Source: Conchocele bisecta (lineage: Eukaryota; Mollusca; Bivalvia; Lucinida; Thyasiridae). Taken from it: a stretch of 64,000 nucleotides of DNA. The stretch lies in contig CM055271.1 in assembly GCA_029237695.1 (NCBI GenBank), forward strand, positions 35,832,462 to 35,896,461. The letters are read 5' to 3'. How positions within the stretch are numbered: the first letter of the stretch is position 1; each line of letters opens with the position of its first letter. This document shows, one piece after another, positions 22,571-33,729 of the stretch. The notes under the pieces were generated by a model. That model was not told the origin of the DNA and did not search any database. It worked only from the letters and a program-made list of their open reading frames with translations. The position numbers and the translations under genes are program-made.

Positions 22571-22971
22571 GCGTGTCTCATATTGATCTCGGCTAGAGGT
22601 TTGGAGCATGCGATGTAAATTTTATTTTATTTTTGGCTTTCTTTTTACTCGAGAGTTGAATACGGTTATACATATGATAAGATCAGTACTAATCCTATTA
22701 CTTTTAGGGAGTAAGGCCAAGTGACTGGTGCGGCGAGGACCTGGCACCAGATCAGGTTATTCTAATTTCGGGGCTGAATATATTTATTTTTTTTTGGCTG
22801 TGGGTGCTTGATTGCTGTTTTTTTCTTGGTGGCGTTTTGTTTTTACAAACAATTTTCTAGTTACTAGAATTTAGATTGTCAGACTTTGGGCAGATTTCCT
22901 AGTAAATTAATAGAAAAATAAGTGCCTTACACTACGCATCTGTGTGTTTGACACAGATTTTTATGCCCCAC

Positions 22972-23484
22972 CACGATAGTGGAGGGGGCATTTAGTATTA
23001 CCCCTGTCCGTCCGTCCCGTCCCGTCCAGTCCGTCCGTCACAAAACTTTAACGCTCGGGCAAATGTCTCATAATTTCTTCATCCTTCGACCGATCTGCTT
23101 CATATTTCATATACACATTGCTCTAATGGTCCTCTACCGCCCTGTGCCAAATCCACGTTCGTCCTACCCCCGCCAAGCCCAGGGTCAAGGTCACATACTT
23201 GGTGCTTCAAAAACTTTTAACTCTCTGGTAAATATCTTATAATTTCTGTTCCCTTTCACGGATCAGCTTCATACTTCATATACGCATTGCTCTAATGGTC
23301 CTCTACCGCCCTATGCCAAATCCACGTTCGTCATCCCCCCACCAAGCCCAGGGTCAAGGTCACATACTTGGTGCTTCAAAAACTTTTAACGCTCAGGTAA
23401 AAAAAAAAATTGACTTGGAATTTGGCCTCATTTATTATCAAAGCGATATGTGGGGAATCCGTGTTCTATGAACACATTTTCTAG
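22972..23484 (+). mobile_element. Helitron-like element with CTAG end
   Basis: TATGCCCCACC head, (CCGTC)n, two ~180-bp units (GGTCAAGGTCACATACTTGG), then a hairpin GTGTTCTATGAACAC and ATTTTCTAG, followed by TT. Hairpin plus CTRR is the Helitron 3' signature. Confidence 0.6.
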
Positions 23485-23564
23485 TTTAAATTAATAAACT
23501 AGTGAATAATGTAGAACATTTTGTTTTTGTATGTTTGAACATTTTCTTAATACTCTGTTTGATG

Positions 23565-24052
23565 TAGTTGGTTGGGAGCATGCCATGGGTAATTCAACGA
23601 TCAGGATTCATCCTGACCGTACACCAGGGGGCCGTTTCACTAAACTTTGTACGACTAAAATGTTTTTAAGTGCAAATTCAGGATCGTCTGGAAATTTCAA
23701 TTGCTGGATTTACATTTATTTGGCTTAGACTATCATACTGTTGCACTTACAAACGTTTTAGTTGTACGCAGTTCAGTGAAACGGCCTCCTGGTTTGGTCC
23801 TCAAGTATGTCTTTAGCTTTCTTGTATGTGAGAGTTGAATCTGGATATTCACCTTATAAGAGTAATACCGGTACTATCGGTATTACTTTTAGGGGAAGGG
23901 ACCAAGTGACTTTGGTGTGGTATGGACCTGGTATTCTAATTTCAGGTCTGAATATATATTTATTGCCATGTAAATATTCCGTTCTGATTTTGGGATTTTC
24001 CCCCCAAGGTAGCAGGTTAAATGCAGGATTGAACCTGTTGGCTCGGCCTTAA
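23565..24052 (+). mobile_element. SINE type ii, split by a foldback MITE
   Basis: Head GGGAGCATGCCATGGG at 23575. Interrupted at 23626-23791 by a family B element, then the core resumes with CTGGTTTGGTCCTCA. Confidence 0.7.
23626..23791 (+). mobile_element. family B MITE, copy 4 (short apex)
   Basis: Inserted in a type ii SINE between ACACCA and CTGGTTTGG. Confidence 0.8.
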
Positions 24053-24820
24053 CAAATATTGATTTCTGTACAATGTATCATGTAATCTTTAAGAAGTTTC
24101 ATATCAATTTAATACAAATAAATGGCATGTTTGTGTGCGACTGATTAATAGCACATAGTGACATGGAATTGACCCATTTTATGCTGGGTACTGATACACA
24201 GGAATGAAAATTGCAAAATACATTTTCCACATTTTCTTCATTTTCCCACGAAAGTATATGTTGTTACTACTCATTTGAACCGTCTCGACGAGACGGTTCA
24301 AATGAGTGGTCACAACACATACTTTGATGCATAAACAAAAAAAAAGTATCTATTTAAATTTTTCCACTAGAAAAAGTGTGTATTTTCAGCATGAAAACGG
24401 TTAACACTTCATTTATGTACAACTATTAGTCGTTCAAACCTATTTGGTGCATTATATATCAGATTGCCAGTGATTTTACCATGATTTATGATTATATGTC
24501 CAACTATTTCTTGGACTATTGTTTTGCATTATAACATAGTGACATATTTGTGCGACTTGGAATGGCATATGAATTCCCAGCCGTCGGTCACTGTGTATTT
24601 GCGCAATGTGCAGCTAGTGCCTGATACATCGTCATATCTCATGCTCTTAGCAGGAACAAACCACAGGGTGAAGTAACGGACCGAGGTCTATAAATACATT
24701 AAATATGCCTAAAAGCATCAATAAATGAAAAAAAAAAATAAGCAAAAAGTTGTTGTTTTACTCGCTCTATATGTGTATAAGAGGGAGTAAAAAAAAATGT
24801 TTAGCTTATTTTTTTCTTCA

Positions 24821-26378
24821 TTATAGGAATGAATCACAGGTGGAAGACTCGGACCTATGACACCAAAAAAATGCCTATTAAAAAAAATCCCATTACCCCA
24901 CCCACTTGGTCTCGTACAGTACATAACGTTAATTCAAGGTGAGCATAAATAGCGCTATTATAGAAAGAGCCCTCTTTTTTCCGGCTCGCACAAACACAAT
25001 AAACATCGATTAAATGTATGAAATATGTCTCTGGCAATCGATAAAGGTATTAGGTGTGTGAATATACTCACTTCAAATCGCTGTTTCAAGTATTTATTGA
25101 GTTATTCGCGTTTTGATTACCCCATCCAAAGCGAAAGTTGCGTGTACGAAAGAATCTCACACAGAATCGGAGGCCGTCCGGCTGGATTATCGGTCATATT
25201 TGGCCGATAGCTGATCGCCAGCTCAAACTAAAGTCGTGCACCATGATCATATACATTAGAGACTCCAACCATACAAAGTTCGTCCAATTGTGATCGTTCG
25301 CCGATCTAAAAAACACTTTTTTCTATAATTTCGTTCATTATCTGGAACTGGGTCAATGCACTATCTTCCATAATACAACCACCGAAGCGTCTATGTAAGA
25401 ACATCTCTGATTGGTTAAATCTAAAAATAGACGCAAGGACTTTCCCTTTTCAGGGTTTCCGGAAGACATAATCTGATAGTACGCGAATCATGAAAGAAAG
25501 TCAATAAAATTAGAAAAAAAGTGTTTTTTAGATCGGCGAACGATCACAATTGGACGAACTTTGTATGGTTGGAGTCTCTAATGTATATGATCATGGTGCA
25601 CGACTTTAGTTTGAGCTGGCGATCAGCTATCGGCCAAATATGACCGATAATCCAGCCGGACGGCCTCCGATTCTGTGTGAGATTCTTTCGTACACGCAAC
25701 TTTCGCTTTGGATGGGGTAATCAAAACGCGAATAACTCAATAAATACTTGAAACAGCGATTTGAAGTGAGTATATTCACACACCTAATACCTTTATCGAT
25801 TGCCAGAGACATATTTCATACATTTAATCGATGTTTATTGTGTTTGTGCGAGCCGGAAAAAAGAGGGCTCTTTCTATAATAGCGCTATTTATGCTCACCT
25901 TGAATTAACGTTATGTACTGTACGAGACCAAGTGGGTGGGGTAATGGGATTTTTTTTAATAGGCATTTTTTTGGTGTCATAGGTCCGAGTCTTCCACCTG
26001 TGGAATGAATGGCCTTGTTGTGGAATTTATCGGGGTATGAACTTGGAAAAGTCGCGGGAATACTGGACGTAGGCCGGAAGGCCTCGTCCAGTATTCCCAT
26101 TCCGGCCTACGTCCAGTATTCCCGCGACTTTTCCAAGTTTATATCCCCGATAAATTCCACAAAAAGGCCATTCATTCCTTATAATTCCAGCATTTGAAAT
26201 AAATTCATCAAGAAAATGTGTTTATTTTCAGTTTTCTTAAGGATTATTTTAACTGCGCCTCACGGTTACGGAAAGTAGTTCGGCGTTGGAGTTTACTGGG
26301 ATATAAATTTGGAACAGAGACTTGCTACGGACCAATCAAATGTTAGGGAATTGTGTAAATATTTTTGTTCTGGAATTA
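24821..26378 (+). mobile_element. element J (GGAATGAATGGCC family), interrupted
   Basis: Contains GGAATTTATCGGGG and the GACTTTTCCAAGTTTAT stem around a GTCCAGTATTCCCGCGAC apex. Related copies: about 40965-41722, 61257-61610 and 61940-62240. Confidence 0.65.
24835..26002 (+). mobile_element. giant inverted-repeat element I, 1168 bp
   Basis: Arms of about 491 bp (24835-25325, 25511-26002), essentially identical, around a 185-bp spacer. TIR CACAGGTGGAAGACTCGG; exact 8-bp duplication GAATGAAT (24827-24834, 26003-26010). No transposase is visible. Open frames in the arms are mirror copies. Confidence 0.9.
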
Positions 26379-26465
26379 TTTATTGATGCTTTTAGGCATA
26401 TTTAATGTATTTATAGACCTCGGTCCGTTACTTCAACCTGTGGAACAAACCTTACAACAATGATG

Positions 26466-26912
26466 GTGGGTGGTTGGTATGGTGAACGCGATGGCGTAAA
26501 TTAACGGTAGGGATTCCTCCTTATAGGAATCACGATTTGCCTGCTTTGGCCCTCAGGTACGTTTTTATCTTTGGCTCTTTTGTTACCTGGGAGTTGAATT
26601 GGGTTATTGCCCGTTATAAAAGTAGTAAGATTATTACTGATCCTACTGCTTTTGGGAGGGGGCCAAGTGATTCTGTTGTGGCGAGGACCTGGCATCAGAT
26701 CAGGATTATTCTGAGTTCAGGGCTGAATATATTATTTTTTTTGTTGTATGTATTCAGTTCTGATTTTAGGATTTTCCCCCCATTTGTACACGTACTTGAA
26801 CATGTACATGTACTTGAACAGGTAATATATGGGATTTAGTACTAAACCCATTGACCCGGCCTTAAATGACCTTAGCTGTTAATAGGCTGTTAAACCCAAA
26901 CAAACAAACATA
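26466..26912 (+). mobile_element. SINE type iii, full-length
   Basis: GTGGGTGGTTGGTATGGTGA head to AAACAAACAAAC tail, about 445 bp, uninterrupted. The best reference copy of this type in the window. Confidence 0.8.
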
Positions 26913-26943
26913 TAAAACTCATAAACCATTGGTGGACCATCTG

Positions 26944-27232
26944 TAGCCTATTTCACCAACATTGCAAAGTATACTTATCTAGCAAAGTATACTTTGAGGG
27001 AGAAATTTTCAATTTAAGGATAAATTTATTATTTTTTATTATACTGAATTTATTACATTATCACAGCCATTTTGGTTGTAATAATGTAATAAATTCAGTA
27101 TAATAATTCTGCATACTTTTAATCATTAAATATATGCAGTGGTTAGTTCTATATGAAATACGCATTTTGGGGAAAATAAATGAATACGGTACTCCCTTAA
27201 AGTATACTTTGCAATTTTGATGAAATCGGCTA
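26944..27232 (+). mobile_element. family C MITE, copy 2
   Basis: Flank TCTG-TA...TA-CAGT. The centre uses CAGCCATTTTGGTTG, with one stem mutation. Confidence 0.85.
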
Positions 27233-27582
27233 CAGTTATATTTGGCGTTGGCTGACAAAACGTACCTTACGGATGGCATTTACAACTCAACATATTTAGT
27301 CGTGTGGCATAGTCGCACAGTGTCATTATAGTCTAATTGCTAGCGACAACAGAGCTACTCCATTGACTGAATGGTGAACAGCGTAGGCCCTGATCATTGG
27401 CTACGCTGCTTGCATACGTTGTATGGTCCATTTTCTCAGCCAATGGCTCATTTTCAATTTGATTTCACCTTCATGTTAAATATTACCATAGATCTACATC
27501 GGCTCATCAGGGGGCCGTTTCACTAAACTTTGTACGACTAATATGTTCGTAAGTGTAAACTTATGACAGTCTGTAAATCTCA

Positions 27583-28082
27583 NNNNNNNNNNNNNNNNNN
27601 NNNNNNNNNNNNNNNNNNNNNNNNNNNNNNNNNNNNNNNNNNNNNNNNNNNNNNNNNNNNNNNNNNNNNNNNNNNNNNNNNNNNNNNNNNNNNNNNNNNN
27701 NNNNNNNNNNNNNNNNNNNNNNNNNNNNNNNNNNNNNNNNNNNNNNNNNNNNNNNNNNNNNNNNNNNNNNNNNNNNNNNNNNNNNNNNNNNNNNNNNNNN
27801 NNNNNNNNNNNNNNNNNNNNNNNNNNNNNNNNNNNNNNNNNNNNNNNNNNNNNNNNNNNNNNNNNNNNNNNNNNNNNNNNNNNNNNNNNNNNNNNNNNNN
27901 NNNNNNNNNNNNNNNNNNNNNNNNNNNNNNNNNNNNNNNNNNNNNNNNNNNNNNNNNNNNNNNNNNNNNNNNNNNNNNNNNNNNNNNNNNNNNNNNNNNN
28001 NNNNNNNNNNNNNNNNNNNNNNNNNNNNNNNNNNNNNNNNNNNNNNNNNNNNNNNNNNNNNNNNNNNNNNNNNNNNNNNNNN
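27583..28082. other. assembly gap (500 N)
   Basis: A run of exactly 500 N, the conventional unknown-length gap. CTGTAAATCTCA occurs on both edges. Confidence 0.98.
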
Positions 28083-28123
28083 CTGTAAATCTCACATTAA
28101 CAATGTTTTCTTGTAAATAATTG

Positions 28124-28535
28124 TTAGGTTCGACCTTGTCCAGCCGTGGGTAAACATTTTCCGTGGCACGAGGGAAATTTTTGAACCCCAATGCCGTAGG
28201 CTGCGGGTTCAAACAGTTCCCAAGTGCCACGGCAAACGTATACCCACGGCTGGACATGGTCGAATGTTATTGTTGCATTTCCGTCGGAAATATCATGCAA
28301 TTTTAGCATATGTGCAGTACTTTCGGTACTTTGATATCCCGTTTCATTCAAACAGCTGTAATTTACACATACATATTCCGGGGCCACAGTACACGTCGCG
28401 TGATGCAGCCACGTCAATTTCGAAAGTACGTAGGTGTTGGCTTGGCCCCGGGATGAGCATTGTCTACAGCCATGGTCAAACAGCTTTATGTTTGAACACG
28501 ACTGAGCAGTGTCGAACAACGACAGGCATGTAACA
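28124..28535 (+). repeat. family M palindrome, copy 1 (others 47075-47515, 48172-48672)
   Basis: Central stem GTTTACCCACGGCTGGACAT with its inverse; a subterminal TGTTTGAACACG/AGCAGTGTC block occurs in all three. The 47-kb copy flanks an ODAD3 acceptor. Confidence 0.7.
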
Positions 28536-28956
28536 ATATTGGATTTTACATTTATTAAATATAGGCTGCATATGCAGCCTCAATAAATGTAAATCCATCA
28601 ATTAATATTTCCAGACGATCCTAAATTTTCACTTACGAACATTTTTGTCAAACAAAGTTTAGTGAAACGGCCAGTAAGTTTTAAAACAAGATTAATGCAG
28701 CTGGTACCATCCACTTGGCTAACAAACTTACAAATTCATTAGCTTCACATATCACTTCATTAACATGGCATCTTAAATTGTGGAAAATGTCTCTTATATG
28801 TCTATTACTGTTGTATATCTATGACATAGAATGACAGCTGTCGCATGCCGGATGCACATATTGACAATCTTGCGAATGTGAAGATTATAAAATAAATGTC
28901 TTATATAAAATGTATTGATTTGTATGTTTTTACCTGGAACCTTAAAAGGTGTAAAC

Positions 28957-29262
28957 CAGTGGGTGGTTGGTCTGGCGAACGCGATGGTGTAAATTAACTG
29001 TGGGGTTCCTCCTTATAGGAATCATGATTTGCCTGGTTTGGCCCTCCGGTAGAATTTTATCTTTGGCTCTTGTGTTACCTGGGGGTTGAATTTGGTTATT
29101 GCCCATTATAAAAGTAGTAAGATTGTTACTTATCCTACTGCTTTTGGGAGGGGGCCAAGTGATTCTGGTGCGGTAATATATGGGATTTAGTACTAAACCC
29201 ATTGACCCGGCCTTAAATGACCTTGGCTGTTGATAGGCCGTTAAACCCCAACAAACAAACAA
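28957..29262 (+). mobile_element. SINE type iii, internally deleted
   Basis: Head intact; lacks about 150 bp of the 3' core after GATTCTGGTGCGG; tail intact. Confidence 0.7.
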
Positions 29263-29345
29263 AAGGTGTGAACCAAATATTGTTGTCTACTCACTCTTTG
29301 CAGGCTAGCGGTGAAAATATCGGCCAACAAATTTGGAGTATTTTT

Positions 29346-30879
29346 AGCTCACCTGAGCGAAGCTCATGTGAGCTATTGTTACCGCAATGTGTCCGTCGTC
29401 GTCCGTCGTCCGTGAACATTTTCAAACGTCTTCTCCTCGGTAACCATTGGGTCTATAGTCACCAAACTTCATGGTCATGGTCCTTAGGTAGGGGGATTAC
29501 AAAATTGTTAAAATGACGTCATTACGTAATCCAAGATGGCCGCCGTCTAAAAATAGCACAAATTCTTAAAAAATCTTCTTCTCAAGAACCGCCAACCGGA
29601 TTTTGACAAAACTTGGTAGGAATGATCGATGTACATTGCTCTTTCAAATTTGTTAAAATGGTGTCCCCGGGGTAAAAAATGGGCGTGGCCCGTGGGGTCA
29701 AATTGTGGTCAGATTTTATTTTTGAACGAATATGGTCATGTCATATATCAAATTGAAGGTATCAATGAGGCGATCACTCTGGTGCATTTTTTGTCGAAGT
29801 CGGTAGGTTATGTCATCCAAGATGGCCGCCGAAAGGTCAAAAGGTCGTTCTTTTATTAGAGATTTCAAAATTATTCTTTACATGAACCGCTTGGCCCATG
29901 GTAGCCAAACTTAACAGTTATGGTCCATGGGTGAAGCCTTTTCAGATTTGTTAAAATGGAGGTCATCGCTAATCCAAGATGGCCGCCGTCTAAAAATAGC
30001 ATAAATTCTTAAAAAATATTCTTCTCATGAACCGCTAGCCGGATTTCGACGAAACTTGGTAGGAATGATCGATGTACATTGCTCTTTCAAAGTTGTTAAA
30101 ATGGTGACCCCAGGGTCAAAAATGGGTGGGGTCAAATTGGGGTAAAATTTTATTTTTGACCGAATATGGTCATGTTATATATCAAATCGAAGGTATCAAT
30201 GAGGCGATCACTCTGGTACATTTTTTGTCGAAATCGGATTGTTATGTCATCCAAGATGGCCGCCGAAATGTCAAAAGGTTATTTTATGAGAGATTTCAAA
30301 ATTCTTCTTCACATGAACCGCTTGGCCCATGGTAGCCAAACTTAAAAGTTATGGTCCATGGGTGAAGCCTTTTCAGATTTGTTAAAATGGAGGTCATCGC
30401 TAATCCAAGATGGCCGTCGTCTAAAACTAGTATAAATTCTTAAAAAATCTTCTTCTCATGGATCGCTGGCCGGATTTCGACTAAACTTGGTAGGAATGAT
30501 CGATTTACAATGCTCTTTCAAAGTTGTGAAAATGGTGACCCCGGGGTCAAAAATGGGCATTGCCCGTGGGGTCAAATTGGGGTCAAATTTTATTTTTGAC
30601 CGAATATACTCGTGCCATATATCAAATTGAAGGTATCGATGAGGCGATTGCTCTGGTGCAATATTTGTTGGAATCGGATGATTATGCTGGCCAAACTTCA
30701 TAGGAAGTTAAGATCCTTGGGTGAAGCATTTTCAGATTTGGTAAAATGAGAGTCATCGCTTAATCCAAGATGACCGCCATCTAAAAATAGCACAATGTTT
30801 TTAAAACTCGATGTCACATTCTCCTCTGGTGTTCATGGAGTCAGGTGAGCGAATTAGGGCCATCATGGCCCTCTTGTTT
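29346..30879 (+). mobile_element. tandem-repeat element with AGCTCACCTGAGC ends
   Basis: Head AGCTCACCTGAGCGAAGCTC, (GTCCGTCGTC)n, three units of about 430 bp (starting near 29639, 30082 and 30509, each with GTTAAAATGGTGACCCC-like text and CCAAGATGGCCGCC), tail TCAGGTGAGC then hairpin AGGGCCATCATGGCCCT and CTTGTTT. Confidence 0.75.
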
Positions 30880-31095
30880 AACTATTTATAGATCATCCGT
30901 TTCCCAGCATGCAAAGTTATTTTTTAACAACAGACGAGAAAATGTAATAAATCACATAGCATTGTATTGTTTAAAGGTGTTTCATTGATGGGTGAACAGT
31001 GCTAACTCTCATCAGACTGCGTGGGTGGCAGGTGGGAGCATGCGATGGGTTATTTATCGATCGGGGTTCTTACCGGAATTCCGACTGGAGACCTG

Positions 31096-31391
31096 TAGCC
31101 GATTTCACCAACATTGCAAAGTATACTTTTCTAGCTAAGTATACTTTGAGGGAGTAATCATTTATTTTTCCTGAAATGCATTATTTCATATAAAACTGCA
31201 TATATTTGATGATTAAAAGTATGCAGAATTATTATACTGAATTTATTACATTATCACAGCCAAAATGGCTGTGATAATGTAATAAATTCAGTATCGTAAA
31301 AAATAATATATTTATCCTTGAATTGAAAATTTCTCCCTCAAAGTATGCTTTGCTAGAAAAGTATACTTTGCAATTTTGATGAAATAGGCTA
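31096..31391 (+). mobile_element. family C MITE, copy 3
   Basis: Inside a type ii SINE; flank CCTG-TA...TA-CACG. Confidence 0.85.
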
Positions 31392-31558
31392 CACGGTTTG
31401 TATCTCGCATACGTCTTTCTCATTTTGTATGTGACAGTTGAATCTGCTTATACCCCTAATGGGAGTATTACGATTATTCGTAATCCTATTTTAGGGGAGT
31501 GGGTGGCAGGTGGGAGCACGCGATGGGTAATTTAACGATCGGGGTTCATCCTTACCGG

Positions 31559-32027
31559 GCGCCCCGTGCAGGCACCGGGGCGGGATCAACTGATCCTGAG
31601 AATAGTGCTGCAGTAGCCATTGCTTGTCGTAAAAGGCGACTAAACTGGCTTAACGATTGGGTTCATACTTTCCGGAACCCACTATACCGGATTTGGCCCT
31701 CGTGTACATTTTTGGCTTTCTTGTATGTGAGAGTTGAGTCGGGCTATGCCCCATATATAAAAGTAAGATTAGCGCTAATCCTATTACTTTTAGGGGATGG
31801 GATAAATGATGCTGGTGTGGCGAGGGCCTGGCTCCAGATCAGGTTGTTCTAATTTCAGGACTGAATATATATTTTGATTGTAAATATTGAGTTGTGAAGT
31901 TGGGATTTACACCCCTCGGACAGGTGGATACGGGACACGACCCCGTTGACCCGTCTGCGTGTAGACTCCCTGAGGCTTGTACCTCTATGTCAGAAAAGCG
32001 GACGTTAAACCCTATTCACTCACTCAC
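31559..32027 (+). mobile_element. SINE type i, copy 4
   Basis: Inserted in the head of a type ii SINE; 13-bp duplication TCATCCTTACCGG (31546-31558, 32028-32040). Confidence 0.88.
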
Positions 32028-32802
32028 TCATCCTTACCGGAATCCCAACTGGAGACCTGGTTTGGCCCTCACATACGTCTTTGGCATTTTGTATGTGACA
32101 GTTGAATCTGGTTATACCCCTTATAAGAGTAATCCTACCGGTATTACTTTTAAATAGGGGAAGGGGCCAAATGACTTTGGTGCGGTATGGACCTGGCACC
32201 AGGTCAGGTTATTCTAATTTCAGGGCTGAATATGTTGTATCTCGATGTAAATATTCCGTTCTGATTTTGGGATTTTCCCCCCAATGCAGCAGGTTAAAAC
32301 GGGATAGAACCTGTTTTCCCGGCCTTACATGACCTTAGCTGTTGATAGGCCGTTAAACACCAATAAACAAACAAACAAACCTATTTTAGGGGAAGGGGCC
32401 AAGTGACTTGGTGTGGAATGGACCTGGCACCAGGTCAGGTTATTCTAATTTCAGGGCTGAATATATTTTTTCTCAATGTAAATATTCTGTTCTGATTTTG
32501 GGATTTTCCCCCCAAATGCAGCAGGTTAAAACGGGATCGAACCCGTTTGCCCGGGCTTACATGGCCTTAGCTGTTGATAGGCCGCTAAACACTAACAAAC
32601 TCACCAGACTGCGGGCCCACACTGTTTTATTATACCCCTGTTCTGGGTAGAGCCGTGAAAATATAGATCTAGTGTGTGGACTGTGTGTCCGTCCGTCTGT
32701 GGATCCAGTTAACCCTTCCAACCCCAAGGAACTGGACTGTGATATGTTAGTTTAAGGGCCAGTCCAATTGTTACAAACTGATTTTCAGACAAGTCTATAA
32801 TA

Positions 32803-33715
32803 GACAGGGCTGAGCCAGGTAATAATTGCCTTTTTTTCCTGTCAAGGTTTTCTCAACGGATTCTGGTACTTCGGACCATACTGATCAAAATAAGCTTTTG
32901 CGCCATCTGGAAATTTGTCCAGAATCCAAGATGGCCGCCAAAAATTCAAGATGGCCCCCAGGATACCTAAAATTTGTCCTCTGTGGGTAGAATTTGCATA
33001 AAGATCTGGGTTTTTTTACCTAATTTGGTGATTTATGGTGAGAGAAATAAGATTCAATGGCTTAAAAATCATAAGCAGGCGTTTTCATCATGCAAATTCA
33101 AGATGGCCGCCGGGAGCGGTCCCCTGAACTTCAAAGTGCCATATCTCCTGTTCTAGAAGGACTACGGCCATAATTCTGGTGTCTATCCATAGGTTTTCAT
33201 GGTCAAGGAATCCATTTCTGCAGGTATTTTGCAAATATGACCATTCAGTCTATCAGAAAATCCAATATGGCCGCCAAAGCCAACACCCCGCTGTGTGGAA
33301 ACAATCAAAGACTTGCTATGCAGCAAGCATGACATTTGATTTGTAGTCCAGGGATATAAATTAAAGAATTCAGGTAGAATAATGCATTTAAACTAATCAA
33401 TATGTTTATTTAAGAAATCCGTAAATTGTCACTCTGTGGTGACTTATCTTTCATATAGCCTTTGAATGATGATTGGGGCTGTTGTTGCAGCCTCTCAATC
33501 TCGGAGAGTCCTGTTGTTTCAACCATAGTCAACTGATACTAATATCAAAAAAGGTTGTAATGTCAACTCAAGGCTTTTGTGATCATATGACTACCTTGTA
33601 TTGGCATAAAATAGCCCTAACATTATTGTCCTATCAAAGGTCAAAAGGCCCGTGAGTATTCAATGCACCATACATTTTTAATTTTTAGTCTGTTGCACTG
33701 TCTCCTTATTCACTA
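32803..33715 (+). repeat. left terminal inverted repeat
   Basis: Matches the reverse complement of 36373-37290 with few differences. It contains several AAGATGGCCGCC-like motifs (near 32929, 32948, 33101, 33262). Identical 60-aa open frames occur in both arms, which is expected of a repeat and is not evidence of a gene. Confidence 0.9.
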
Positions 33716-33729
33716 AGACAAGCCATATC

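Larger units (their letters stand above)
24662..26442 (+). mobile_element. CACAGG-family foldback (H), copy 2, with two nested elements
   Basis: Exact 8-bp duplication GAACAAAC (24654-24661, 26443-26450). It is split by element J (about 24821-26378), which is split by element I (24835-26002). Confidence 0.85.
27510..28672 (+). mobile_element. family B MITE, copy 5, with gap and a nested palindrome
   Basis: Both ends are present, but the element contains the assembly gap and a family M palindrome (about 28124-28535). Confidence 0.7.
31020..32606 (+). mobile_element. SINE type ii (outer copy) carrying three later insertions
   Basis: The outer copy occupies 31020-31095, 31392-31498 and 32382-32606. 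A TA-type MITE sits at 31096-31391. A second type ii SINE sits at about 31499-32381 with a 14-bp duplication CCTATTTTAGGGGA on both sides, and that inner copy is itself split by SINE type i copy 4. Confidence 0.8.

Noticed and set aside
25025..25812. Identical 61-aa frames on opposite strands (with a 60-aa pair beside them)
   Set aside because: Mirror translations of the two arms of element I; no family resemblance and no codon bias.
27563..28257. Long frames spanning the N run
   Set aside because: Their length comes from unknown bases, not coding sequence.
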